15,566 bases of DNA, taken from assembly GCA_017504735.1 (NCBI GenBank), contig JAFVQP010000038.1:1-15566 (forward strand), given 5' to 3'. Positions within the stretch are counted from its first letter, which is position 1. Each line of letters starts with the position of its first letter. Both the position numbers and the translations under genes were made by a program. This DNA comes from Clostridia bacterium (GTDB lineage Bacteria > Bacillota_A > Clostridia > Christensenellales > Borkfalkiaceae). The notes beneath the pieces were generated by a model that saw only the letters and a list, made by a program, of their open reading frames with translations, was not told the DNA's origin and ran no database searches. Positions 1-6,368 of the stretch are shown here, piece after piece.

Positions 1-212
1 CTGCAGCTTACGATGCATTTATCGCATCCGTAACGGAAGCATTGCAGGCTGGTGACAAAGTTCAGCTCGTTGGTTTCGGTACGTTCGAAGTAAAAGACGT
101 TCCTGCAAAAACCGCTAGAAATCCTAAGACGAAAGAAGCAGTTGAAATTGCAGCATGCAAGAAACCCGTTATGAAATTTGGTAAAGCTTACAAAGACGAA
201 TTCAACAAATAA
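1..212 (+). CDS. hup: HU-family DNA-binding protein, 3' end only
   Basis: The reading frame is open from base 3 and stops at TAA 210-212, giving the last 69 residues of a protein that starts outside the window. The segment VGFGTFEV, followed by RNPKT and a basic C-terminus ending FKPAVMKFGKAYKDE-like (here KKPVMKFGKAYKDEFNK), is the classic beta-arm and C-terminal helix of the HU/IHF family. HU is a small dimeric nucleoid protein that bends DNA with little sequence specificity; the RNP motif at the arm tip supplies the intercalating proline. The partial length fits a family size of about 90 residues. An intrinsic terminator follows 14 bp after the stop, so the gene is probably the last of its transcript. 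HU and IHF cannot be told apart fully from this end, but HU is usual in Firmicutes. Confidence 0.95.
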   Translation, partial: AAYDAFIASVTEALQAGDKVQLVGFGTFEVKDVPAKTARNPKTKEAVEIAACKKPVMKFGKAYKDEFNK

Positions 213-226
213 GATTTTATGAGTAT

Positions 227-260
227 AAAAGCCGAGGAATTTTTCCTCGGCTTTTTTCTT
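227..260 (+). terminator. Intrinsic terminator of the HU gene
   Basis: Perfect 8-bp stem GCCGAGGA (231-238) / TCCTCGGC (244-251) with a 5-nt loop. It is extended by AAAA/TTTT and followed by a T-rich tract. It sits 14 bp after the HU stop codon. Confidence 0.93.
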
Positions 261-288
261 TTTCCCCTACCTCCTTAAACTTTACCGC

Positions 289-328
289 TTGACAAAAGAA
301 AAAATGTGTGTTAAACTTGATTTATACT
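289..328 (+). promoter_or_regulatory. Possible promoter of the 345 gene
   Basis: TTGACA at 289-294 matches the sigma-A -35 box exactly. The best-spaced -10 is poor (TTAAAC 311-316, 16-bp spacer). The better hexamer TATACT (323-328) lies 28 bp away, which is too far for the same promoter. Either could drive the gene, so the exact elements are uncertain. Confidence 0.4.
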
Positions 329-344
329 TACTAAGGAGCTTATT

Positions 345-938
345 ATGAGCAATCTTTCCGTCTCAAAGTTTGCCTTTCGCAAATACGTAGAATGTTTTTT
401 GGTCGCAATCTTCCCCTACGGGTTAGGATTTTTGGCGTGTATCATCGGGCTTTTCCTTGCGCCCTTTGGCGGTGGAATCCTTTTCACCCTCGCATACGGC
501 GGCCTCTTTTTCTTCGCCTTATTTACGATGCTCAAAGATGCGCCGTATGTAATTGAACGGTACAAGCGCGAACAGGAAGCGGCGAAAAATGCAAAAAATA
601 AACCCAAAAAAGACACCTCGGAAAAAGAAAACTTACCTGAAATAGAAGAACCCTATTTTGAGGACGACAAGGTTGCCTTGGATGAGGAAGATTATGACTT
701 CTATGAAAATAATACATTCGACCCCTTTCTTGCAACATTAAACGACGAAGAACGAAACGAATTTTCCGAGCTTTTTATATTAAAGTTAAAAGGTGAATTT
801 CCCGAACTTCCCGATTATGAAGTGAACGGCGACAATAGGGAGTTTTTCCTAAAATTTTTTATTCATCTTGGAATATACCGCTCCGATATTTCCTCTTCAC
901 TTCTTGCTAAAATATATCAATACTCAATGAAAACCTAA
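345..938 (+). CDS. Unknown two-helix membrane protein with acidic cytoplasmic tail
   Basis: I do not recognise this 197-residue protein. The start at 345 is supported by AAGGAG at 333-338, six bases upstream. Two hydrophobic stretches at about residues 17-37 and 42-62, the second rich in Gly and Phe, look like a membrane hairpin. They are followed by a basic segment (KREQEAAKNAKNKPKK), a strongly acidic linker (about residues 95-120) and a folded-looking C-terminal region with alternating Leu/Phe. The positive charge after helix two suggests that the C-terminal two thirds face the cytoplasm. It stands alone between two terminators, so it is probably monocistronic. No catalytic motif is visible. 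Confidence 0.8.
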   Translation: MSNLSVSKFAFRKYVECFLVAIFPYGLGFLACIIGLFLAPFGGGILFTLAYGGLFFFALFTMLKDAPYVIERYKREQEAAKNAKNKPKKDTSEKENLPEIEEPYFEDDKVALDEEDYDFYENNTFDPFLATLNDEERNEFSELFILKLKGEFPELPDYEVNGDNREFFLKFFIHLGIYRSDISSSLLAKIYQYSMKT

Positions 939-953
939 TAATATCCAATTAAA

Positions 954-990
954 CAAGCCGAGGCCTTTATCCTCGGCTTGTTGTTTTCCT
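954..990 (+). terminator. Intrinsic terminator of the 345 gene
   Basis: Perfect 10-bp stem CAAGCCGAGG (954-963) / CCTCGGCTTG (971-980) with a 7-nt loop, followed by TTGTTTTCCT. It starts 15 bp after the stop codon. The stem core resembles that of the HU terminator. Confidence 0.88.
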
Positions 991-1008
991 GTAAAAACAT
1001 ACAATAAC

Positions 1009-1047
1009 GCAATACAGCCCAAAAGTTAGACTTTGGGGCTGTATTGC
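1009..1047 (-). terminator. Strong inverted repeat, probable terminator of the propeller gene
   Basis: Arms GCAATACAGCCC (1009-1020) and GGGCTGTATTGC (1036-1047) are perfect 12-mers. The inner AAAG/CTTT can add four more pairs past one mismatch. It lies 16 bp downstream of the minus-strand stop at 1063. The minus-strand sequence after the stem is T-rich (GTTATTGTATGTTTTT) but not a clean U-tract, so termination efficiency is uncertain. Confidence 0.65.
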
Positions 1048-1062
1048 ATATTGACTATTTAT

Positions 1063-1770
1063 TTACTTTTTTGATTTCATTTTCCACAACTTCGCAAGCG
1101 GTTTGTCCAGCTTTTCAAGCACTTGATCTTTAGGATATATCCACTCTCTTTGTCTGGCAGTAAAACCGCTAATTTGCCATGTCTTTAAATTAAAATATAA
1201 CTCGCGCGTCTTCTCGTAAATTACCTTCGTAAACAATTTTTCCCCATCGTATTTCGCAATGATATATTTACCACCCAGCCAACATACCTCATCCTTGTAT
1301 GCCGCGCCTAATATATAAAACGACTGTTCATCCTCACCCCATTCTATATATTTCGGATAAATGTCTTCCTCTTTAAATAATGTTTTCACGAGTGTAAAGG
1401 ATTCCGTTTCATATACATCTATCCAAAGATTGGGCGATTCCTTCTTTTTCTCAAAGGTATAATTAACAATGTAAAGATATTTACCATCCAAGGAAACGCA
1501 CATATTTCCGTCTTGAGGATCTTTTGCTTTCCCGTAACGGAATTTTTTAATCAAGTGAAAATCGCATAAATCATAGACGGCGATAACCCCTTCGTTGGAA
1601 CGAACGGCAAACCGCCTGCTGTCGGGGAAAAAGGAAAGCTCATACGAATAATTTGTCACCTTTAACTGTGCCACTTCCCTATCCGCTTCGTCATATACGT
1701 ACACCATCCCACCTGTTGTGCCGATGCTGTACTTACCATTGGAAATATACGACCAAAAGCTCCTCTTCAT
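1063..1770 (-). CDS. Beta-propeller (WD40-like) protein of unknown role
   Basis: The 235-residue protein starts at 1770 behind AGGAGGG a few bases upstream. It has repeated strands typical of propeller blades: GGMVYVYDEADREVAQL, then LSFFPDSRRFAVRSNEGVI followed by AVYDL, then MCVSLDGKYLYIV followed by WIDVYETESFTLVKTL. The pattern of a Gly-turn, a hydrophobic x-V-Y-D/E strand and a Leu-rich strand matches WD40/YVTN-type repeats, with about three or four blades visible. That is short for a closed seven-blade propeller, so it may dimerise or be degenerate. There is no signal peptide, so it is probably cytoplasmic. It lies 41 bp downstream of trpS on the same strand with no terminator visible between, so co-transcription is likely but a functional link is not implied. 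Codons look more AT-rich than in the pyr genes. Confidence 0.8.
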   Translation of the reverse strand: MKRSFWSYISNGKYSIGTTGGMVYVYDEADREVAQLKVTNYSYELSFFPDSRRFAVRSNEGVIAVYDLCDFHLIKKFRYGKAKDPQDGNMCVSLDGKYLYIVNYTFEKKKESPNLWIDVYETESFTLVKTLFKEEDIYPKYIEWGEDEQSFYILGAAYKDEVCWLGGKYIIAKYDGEKLFTKVIYEKTRELYFNLKTWQISGFTARQREWIYPKDQVLEKLDKPLAKLWKMKSKK

Positions 1771-1811
1771 AACCCTCCTACAAAAACGCCGCGTTAAATA
1801 CGTAATTTCGC

Positions 1812-2861
1812 TTATCTATCCGCAAAATAATCGATTTTCATTGCTTTCTTTACGTCTGCAAGGGTTGCCGCCGCTACTGCGCGCGCTTCTTCACTTCCCT
1901 TATACAACATATCCCACACCGCAGGGATGTCTTTTGCCAACTCTTCACGGCGAAGACGGATAGGTTCTAACGTTTCCTGCATAACCGCATTAAGGAATTT
2001 CTTTACCTTCATATCCCCCAAGCCGCCACGTTCGTAATGCGCCTTTAATTCGCCCAAATTCGCATATTCAGGCAAGTATTTCGCAAAGTGTTCGTCCGTC
2101 GAGAACGCTTCCAAATAGATAAACGTGGGGTTGTTTTTCGTATCGCCAGGGTCGGTCACCTTAATGTGGTTGGGGTCGGTGTACATACCCATTACCTTGC
2201 GCTTGATTTCGTCCGCGCTGTCGGAAAGGTAAATACAGTTGCCAAGCGATTTACTCATTTTCGCCATACCATCCGTACCGGGCAAACGCAAACAAGCCTT
2301 ATTGTCGGGCAAAACCGCCTTGGGTTCTACCAAGGTTTCCCCGTACAAGCCGTTGAAACTTCTTACAATTTCACGCGCTTGTTCCAACATAGGCAACTGG
2401 TCTTCCCCTACGGGTACGGTATTTGCCTTAAATGCGGTAATGTCCGCCGTTTGCGAAACGGGATAGGTCAAGAAGCCCATAGGAATGGACGCCTCAAAAT
2501 TTTTCTGTTTCATTTCCGTTTTTACGGTAGGATTGCGTTCCAAACGAGCCAACGTAACAAGGTTCATGTAATAGAACGTCAACTCGGTCAATTCCGCCAC
2601 GTGCGATTGCACGAAAATAACGGATTTTGCAGGGTCGATACCGCAAGCCATATAGTCAAGCGCAACCTCCGTGATGTTTGCACGTACCTTATCGGGATTG
2701 TCAAAGTTATCCGTCAAAGCCTGCGCATCCGCAATCATGACGTAAATTTTGTCAAATTTACCGCTGTTTTGCAATTCCACGCGGCGCTTTAACGAGCCAA
2801 CGTAATGCCCAATGTGTAATTTCCCAGTAGGTCTATCCCCTGTCAAAATAATGTTTTTCAT
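1812..2861 (-). CDS. trpS: Tryptophan--tRNA ligase
   Basis: This class I aminoacyl-tRNA synthetase charges tRNA-Trp with tryptophan using ATP in the cytoplasm. The sequence shows the HIGH signature at residues 16-19 within [11 protein letters not shown], the KMSKS loop exactly at residues 201-205, and the family segments [20 protein letters not shown] and PVGEDQ. I chose the ATG at 2861 (349 residues) because the protein then starts [14 protein letters not shown] as in other TrpS and is preceded by GGGGAG. The frame remains open upstream to an ATG at 2906, but that adds 15 unconserved residues and lacks a good ribosome site. It lies downstream of pyrE after a 209-bp gap, so it may have its own promoter or be read from the pyr operon. 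No T-box is seen upstream. Confidence 0.97.
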   Translation of the reverse strand: MKNIILTGDRPTGKLHIGHYVGSLKRRVELQNSGKFDKIYVMIADAQALTDNFDNPDKVRANITEVALDYMACGIDPAKSVIFVQSHVAELTELTFYYMNLVTLARLERNPTVKTEMKQKNFEASIPMGFLTYPVSQTADITAFKANTVPVGEDQLPMLEQAREIVRSFNGLYGETLVEPKAVLPDNKACLRLPGTDGMAKMSKSLGNCIYLSDSADEIKRKVMGMYTDPNHIKVTDPGDTKNNPTFIYLEAFSTDEHFAKYLPEYANLGELKAHYERGGLGDMKVKKFLNAVMQETLEPIRLRREELAKDIPAVWDMLYKGSEEARAVAAATLADVKKAMKIDYFADR

Positions 2862-2915
2862 ATCTACTCCCCGTCCGTTTGCATAGGCAAATGCGTTTTC
2901 AGCCATACTTCTTAT

Positions 2916-3086
2916 ATGAAACGGACTTATCTCTATTTTATTGCTGTATTTTTCATTTGCGCGATTGCCGCGCTTTCCATCGGCGTAAAAACGTATGCCG
3001 AGCGCACCACGTTGCCTGCATTTTCACAAAAATACGAGTGGTCAACGCGGATAAAACGCCCTATTTCGCCTTATTTTGCGCCGTAG
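2916..3086 (+). CDS. Possible small single-pass membrane peptide (56 aa)
   Basis: A plus-strand frame from ATG 2916 to TAG 3084-3086 encodes 56 residues that start [14 protein letters not shown] hydrophobic span of about 20 residues (5-24) follows two basic residues, then a polar tail with several Arg/Lys. This looks like a signal-anchor peptide. It runs antisense in the trpS-pyrE gap, and its last 16 bases overlap the pyrE stop end tail to tail. There is no Shine-Dalgarno site. A weak -10-like CATACT (2904-2909) lies six bases before the ATG, which would give a leaderless message as proposed for three other genes here. It could equally be a chance frame in a gap that should carry the trpS promoter. 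I have no family match. Confidence 0.4.
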   Translation: MKRTYLYFIAVFFICAIAALSIGVKTYAERTTLPAFSQKYEWSTRIKRPISPYFAP

Positions 3087-3733
3087 GTTTCGCGGTATTT
3101 GTACATGGCAGGCAAATGTTCCTTACCGTCCACCACACCTTCTTCAATCGCCGCGATGATGTCGTTCATCGTTACCACCGAATATACGTCGATGTCAAAT
3201 TCCTTCTTCGCTTCGCTCACAGCCGACAAATCGCTGTTGAGCGCTTTTTCTTGACGGTCAACGGAAATAATCATCCCCACAACCTTCACGTTTGCCGCCG
3301 CTTCTAACTTGGGTAAAATTTCACGAAGCGCCTTACCCGAGGTCATAACGTCTTCGATGATGATGACTTTTTCGCCGTCCACAAGCTGTTTGCCTACAAA
3401 CAAACCGCCTTCGCCGTGGTCTTTGGCTTCCTTTCTGTCGAAACAGTAGTTGAGTTCCTTGTCGTAGTTATGATACATAGCCACAGCCGTCGCAACGGAA
3501 AGAGGAATCCCCTTATACGCAGGGCCAACCAAGGTTTCGGCTTCTAAGCCGTTTTCTTCGATACATGCGGCGTAATATTCGCCAAGCTTTGCAAGCTGTT
3601 TGCCCGTCTTGTAGTTGCCCGTATTGATGAAATAGGGAGCAATTCTACCGCTTTTCAGGGTAAATTCACCAAATTTCAACACGCCGTTCGATACCATGAA
3701 GCGGATAAATTCCTGTTTGTAAGTGTATTGCAT
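3071..3733 (-). CDS. pyrE: Orotate phosphoribosyltransferase
   Basis: Transfers the phosphoribosyl group of PRPP to orotate, giving OMP; the fifth step of UMP synthesis, cytoplasmic. The 220-residue product has the type I PRTase PRPP-binding motif VIIIEDVMTSGKA (residues 123-135), the N-terminal substrate segment FTLKSGRIAPYFINTG, and the GPAYKGIPLS loop with its Lys, all typical of PyrE. The start at 3733 has AAGGAG just upstream. It is the last pyr gene of the operon and is separated from pyrD by 221 bp holding a hairpin array, unlike the few-base gaps in the promoter-proximal half. No sequence defect is seen. Confidence 0.97.
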   Translation of the reverse strand: MQYTYKQEFIRFMVSNGVLKFGEFTLKSGRIAPYFINTGNYKTGKQLAKLGEYYAACIEENGLEAETLVGPAYKGIPLSVATAVAMYHNYDKELNYCFDRKEAKDHGEGGLFVGKQLVDGEKVIIIEDVMTSGKALREILPKLEAAANVKVVGMIISVDRQEKALNSDLSAVSEAKKEFDIDVYSVVTMNDIIAAIEEGVVDGKEHLPAMYKYRETYGAK

Positions 3734-3752
3734 AATAACTCCTTTTATTTAT

Positions 3753-3948
3753 GTGAATTGCAACGCCTCGCGTTGCGTGAATTGTCTATACGACTTGAAT
3801 TGCGCCGATTGGCGCGTGAATTGCAAGCCAAAGGCTTGCGTTATTGAATGATTTCCACAACGACGGCAACGCCGTCAATTCACGAAAACGAAGTTTTCAA
3901 TTCATTGAACGATAGTGAAAATTCACGACGGCAAAGCCGTCAATTCAT
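3753..3948. repeat. Hairpin array A (linker GTGAATTG / CAATTCAC)
   Basis: Constant linkers alternate with mini-hairpins. Left half: linkers GTGAATTG (3753, 3777, 3816) and TTGAATTG (3795) with hairpins CAACGC-CTC-GCGTTG (3761-3775), a weak GTC/GAC unit (3784-3794), CGCC-GATT-GGCG (3803-3814) and CAAGCC-AAA-GGCTTG (3824-3838). Right half: the linker is inverted to AATTCAC/T (3877, 3899, 3920, 3942), with GACGGC-AAC-GCCGTC (3862-3876), GAAAAC-GAA-GTTTTC (3884-3898), GAAC-GATA-GTGA with a tandem G-A mismatch (3907-3918), and GACGGC-AAA-GCCGTC (3927-3941). It fills the pyrD-pyrE gap, ending 6 bp from the pyrD stop and just before the pyrE ribosome site. Stems differ between units yet stay complementary. 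Confidence 0.9.
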
Positions 3949-3954
3949 TTTCTT

Positions 3955-4872
3955 TTATTTTCCATTTAATTGCAACGTCCCCGTCAAGTTGGACACGTTT
4001 TCGATGCCGTGACGATCGCACCAGTCGTTCAAGCCCTTGATAATTTTGGGCATTGCGTAAGGGTCGGTAAAGTTCGCCGTGCCCACTTGCACCGCCGTCG
4101 CGCCTGCCATCAAAAATTCGATGGCGTCTTCCGCGCAAGTGATACCCCCCATACCGATCACGGGGATTTTTACCGCCTGCGAAGCCTCGTAGGTCATACG
4201 CACCGCCACAGGTTTCACGCCTGCGCCCGAAACACCGCCCGTATTGTTGGCAATGATGGGTCTTCTGCGTTCGATGTCGATTGCCATACCCGTCAAAGTG
4301 TTAATAAGCGAGATACAATCCGCACCGCCGTTTTCCGCCGCCACCGCGTTGGTTGCGATACTTTCCACATTGGGGGAAAGTTTTACGATAAGGGGTGTAT
4401 TTTTCGCGCCCGATTTTGCAACACGCGTTACCTCTTCCACCGATTGGGGCTTGATACCAAACGCCATACCACCGCTTTTTACGTTGGGGCAGGAAATGTT
4501 GAGTTCAATCATATCCACCAAACCGTCCAAGCGCGCGCAAATTTTTTCATAATCTTCCAAGGTCTTGCCTGCAACGTTTGCGATTACGGTCGTACCTGTG
4601 GATTTTAACCATTCAAGGTCGCTTTCAATGAAATGTTCCACGCCGGGGTTTTGCAAGCCGACTGCGTTGAGGATTACCCCGCGCGATTCCGCGATACGAG
4701 GTACGGGGTTGCCGAGACGGGGTTCTAAAGTCATACCTTTGGTGGAAACGCCGCCGATTTGACCGATGTCGTATAATTCGTGAAATTCACGACCGAACCC
4801 GTACGTGCCCGATGCAGCAATGACGGGGTTTTTTAAGGTTACGCCACAAAGCTTTACCGATAAATTTGCCAT
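3955..4872 (-). CDS. pyrD: Dihydroorotate dehydrogenase B, catalytic subunit
   Basis: Oxidises dihydroorotate to orotate with FMN, passing electrons through PyrK to NAD+. The 305-residue product shows the class 1 segments AASGTYGFG, VSTKGMTLEPR, NAVGLQNPG, and LNISCPNVKSGG with the catalytic-base cysteine at residue 128. The C-terminal phosphate/FMN-binding strands GMGGI and AGATAVQVGTA also fit. A cysteine rather than serine base and the adjacent pyrK place it in class 1B. I chose ATG 4872, with AAAGGA about ten bases upstream, because MANLSVKLCG matches the usual N-terminus. An ATG at 4905 would add 11 unconserved residues. It is separated from pyrK by an unusually long 528-bp repeat-filled gap; translation must restart there. 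Confidence 0.97.
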   Translation of the reverse strand: MANLSVKLCGVTLKNPVIAASGTYGFGREFHELYDIGQIGGVSTKGMTLEPRLGNPVPRIAESRGVILNAVGLQNPGVEHFIESDLEWLKSTGTTVIANVAGKTLEDYEKICARLDGLVDMIELNISCPNVKSGGMAFGIKPQSVEEVTRVAKSGAKNTPLIVKLSPNVESIATNAVAAENGGADCISLINTLTGMAIDIERRRPIIANNTGGVSGAGVKPVAVRMTYEASQAVKIPVIGMGGITCAEDAIEFLMAGATAVQVGTANFTDPYAMPKIIKGLNDWCDRHGIENVSNLTGTLQLNGK

Positions 4873-4927
4873 AATTTTTTTCCTTTTGAAATGTCTGGAA
4901 GTCAAGAAGCTCAGTTTCTTGCGGGTG

Positions 4928-5019
4928 TGGCAAGCGTTCCGCTTGACCTTGTAGTGAGTGTTTTCGTTCGTTTTTATAGTTTGTTCCGCATATCACCCAG
5001 ATACAGTACGGAGCGTAAA
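4928..5019. repeat. 92-bp direct repeat, copy 1
   Basis: Identical to 5217-5308 at 90 of 92 positions (differences at 4999/5288 and 5011/5300), in the same orientation, 289 bp apart. It begins with hairpin CAAGCG-TTC-CGCTTG (4931-4945) followed by ACC. A shortened third relative follows the hairpin at 5105-5123, sharing TTGACC and GTTTGTTCCGC(A/G)TATCA (4979-4995 against 5131-5147, 16 of 17). It lies between pyrD and pyrK and has no convincing frame. Confidence 0.92.
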
Positions 5020-5020
5020 C

Positions 5021-5123
5021 AACCGCTATGCGGTTAAAAAGCGCAAAGCGGTGCTTTGCTTGTTAAGGGGGATTTAGTGCGAGGGTTTCACCCTCAACCT
5101 CCCACAAGGGACAATGTCCCTTG
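5021..5123. repeat. Hairpin cluster B in the pyrK-pyrD gap
   Basis: Four perfect mini-hairpins in about 100 bp: AACCGC-TAT-GCGGTT (5021-5035), GCAAAGC-GGT-GCTTTGC (5043-5059), GAGGGT-TTC-ACCCTC (5081-5095), CAAGGGAC-AAT-GTCCCTTG (5105-5123). All have 3-nt loops and different stems, as in arrays A and C, but the linkers here are not constant. The rest of the gap (5124-5216) holds only the shortened repeat relative. Confidence 0.85.
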
Positions 5124-5216
5124 ACCCTTTGTTTGTTCCGCGTATCAGTAAAGTGAATGCGCGCATCCTGCTATTAAAATGTGCGATAAGACACCTTACT
5201 GCGTCCAACGTCAGGT

Positions 5217-5308
5217 TGGCAAGCGTTCCGCTTGACCTTGTAGTGAGTGTTTTCGTTCGTTTTTATAGTTTGTTCCGCATATCACCCCGATACAGTACGA
5301 AGCGTAAA
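5217..5308. repeat. 92-bp direct repeat, copy 2
   Basis: Second copy of the 4928-5019 repeat, with two differences. Its end overlaps the start of the long imperfect palindrome 5302-5398. Copy 1 lacks this palindrome and runs into hairpin 5021-5035 instead. Confidence 0.92.
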
Positions 5309-5398
5309 TGCGGAGATGCGAGCAATTCAAGGCGGAGCGAGGAAGCGTACAAGAGGTACGTGACCGAGCGACAACGCCGAAATGCGACGCATATACGC
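5302..5398. repeat. 97-bp imperfect palindrome next to the pyrK stop
   Basis: Outer arms GCGTAAATGCG (5302-5312) and CGCATATACGC (5388-5398) pair at 10 of 11 positions. Inside are GGCG (5331-5334) / CGCC (5375-5378) and a tip stem CGTAC-AAGAG-GTACG (5346-5360). Purine-rich internal loops contain GAGCGAGGAAG and GACCGAGCGACAA. It ends 2 bp from the pyrK stop codon, so it is the first thing transcribed after pyrK. There is no U-tract, so it is unlikely to be a simple terminator; it may be a REP-like element or a transcript-stabilising structure. Confidence 0.75.
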
Positions 5399-5400
5399 GT

Positions 5401-6156
5401 TTACAAAACCACGGAGTCTGCGCTAAATACGGGACCGTCCTTGCATACTCTAGCTTTCTTACCGTTGGTCATATCGCAAACGCAAACAAGACAAGCACCG
5501 ATTCCGCAACCCATACGTTCTTCTAACGATACGTAGCAGGGCAAGTTTTCCTTTTCCACGAGCGCAATCAACGCACGAAGCATGGGCGTAGGCCCGCACG
5601 CAAGCACAACGTCAGGACGATTGCCCTTTTCTAAATCCGCCGCAAACGCTTGTACAGCGTTCATCTTTTCGCCATAACTGCCATCGTCCGTTACACCGAC
5701 AAATTTGTGCGCCTTTTCAAATTCCTCTACGCCGCAAACTGCACCTTTGTTACGATAACCGATATATGCGGAAATTTCCTTTTTGTCGCCATATTCACGC
5801 AAAACGGAAATCAAAGGGAAGACACCGACACCGCCGCCCACAAGGGCTACTTTTTGTTCGTTTTCTTCCACGTAAAAACCGTTACCAAGCGGCATCAGCA
5901 CGTTTAACTGCGTACCTGCCCCCATCGTTTTCAAAAGCTGCGTACCCTCGCCCTTGATTTGATAACAAAAGGTAACCAAATTCCCTTCCGCCTTACAAAT
6001 GGCAATCGGACGGCGCAAAAGATGAGTGCCGCCTACGGAAATATTACCAAACTGCCCACAGCGCACCTTGGCGGTTCCCCCTAAATCAAAGGTGACCGCA
6101 TATACGTTGTCGGCAATTTGTTCATTTTTTACAATCGTTGCGATATAGTCTTTCAT
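5401..6156 (-). CDS. pyrK: Dihydroorotate dehydrogenase B, electron-transfer subunit
   Basis: Iron-sulfur flavoprotein that carries electrons from PyrD's FMN through a 2Fe-2S cluster and FAD to NAD+. The 251-residue product has the ferredoxin-reductase layout. There is an FAD-binding beta-barrel with LLRRPIAI (residues 47-53), the nucleotide-binding loop VGGGVGVFPL (106-115), ACGPTPML (186-193), and a C-terminal cluster motif with cysteines at 217, 222, 225 and 238 in MGCGIGACLVC...VCKDGPVF. All four ligands are present. The start at 6156 follows AAAGGAG. It lies upstream of pyrD in transcription order as usual, but with hairpin array C before it and the 528-bp gap after it. Confidence 0.97.
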   Translation of the reverse strand: MKDYIATIVKNEQIADNVYAVTFDLGGTAKVRCGQFGNISVGGTHLLRRPIAICKAEGNLVTFCYQIKGEGTQLLKTMGAGTQLNVLMPLGNGFYVEENEQKVALVGGGVGVFPLISVLREYGDKKEISAYIGYRNKGAVCGVEEFEKAHKFVGVTDDGSYGEKMNAVQAFAADLEKGNRPDVVLACGPTPMLRALIALVEKENLPCYVSLEERMGCGIGACLVCVCDMTNGKKARVCKDGPVFSADSVVL

Positions 6157-6170
6157 AGTTCTCCTTTAAG

Positions 6171-6368
6171 GTGAAGTTTGCAAGCAAGTGAAGTTGTATC
6201 GATGATACAGTGAAGTTGCGCTTTCAGCGCAGTGAAGTTTGTCCTGCGGACAAGTTATTGCCATCATAATAACAGCCACAACTTTTTACGAAGTAAAAAA
6301 CTTCACTTTGCGTTAGCAAAACTTCACTTATTTATAAACTTCACTTTCGCCAACGGCGAAAACTTCAC
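6171..6368. repeat. Hairpin array C (linker GTGAAGTT / AACTTCAC)
   Basis: The cleanest array. Left half: linkers GTGAAGTT at 6171, 6188, 6210, 6232. Hairpins: TTG-CAAG-CAA (6178-6187), GTATC-GAT-GATAC (6196-6208), GCGCT-TTC-AGCGC (6218-6230), TTGTCC-TGC-GGACAA (6239-6253). Centre: GTTATT/AATAAC (6254-6273). Right half: the linker is inverted to AACTTCAC at 6299, 6320, 6337, 6361. Hairpins: TTTTTAC-GAA-GTAAAAA (6283-6299), TTTGC-GTTA-GCAAA (6307-6320), TTA-TTTA-TAA (6328-6337), TTTCGCC-AAC-GGCGAAA (6345-6361). It fills the pyrF-pyrK gap. The last linker contains the pyrF stop codon (TGA, 6365-6367, minus strand), and the first ends just before the pyrK ribosome site. Confidence 0.93.

Noticed and set aside
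2088..2792. 234-residue plus-strand frame
   Set aside because: Antisense shadow of trpS.
2970..3030. T-box-like string (minus strand GTGGTGCGC) upstream of trpS
   Set aside because: It only partly resembles the conserved T-box string, no specifier stem or terminator accompanies it, and it falls inside the small plus-strand frame.
4787..4996. 69-residue minus-strand frame ahead of pyrD
   Set aside because: It overlaps the pyrD start in another frame and consists of repeat copy 1; no family resemblance.
5114..5536. 140-residue plus-strand frame in the pyrK-pyrD gap
   Set aside because: It is made of the 92-bp repeat, the palindrome and antisense pyrK, with no ribosome site or recognisable domain.
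3753..6368. CRISPR array
   Set aside because: The constant parts are only 7-8 nt and flip orientation midway, and the variable parts are self-complementary hairpins of 8-17 nt rather than spacers. No cas gene is seen.
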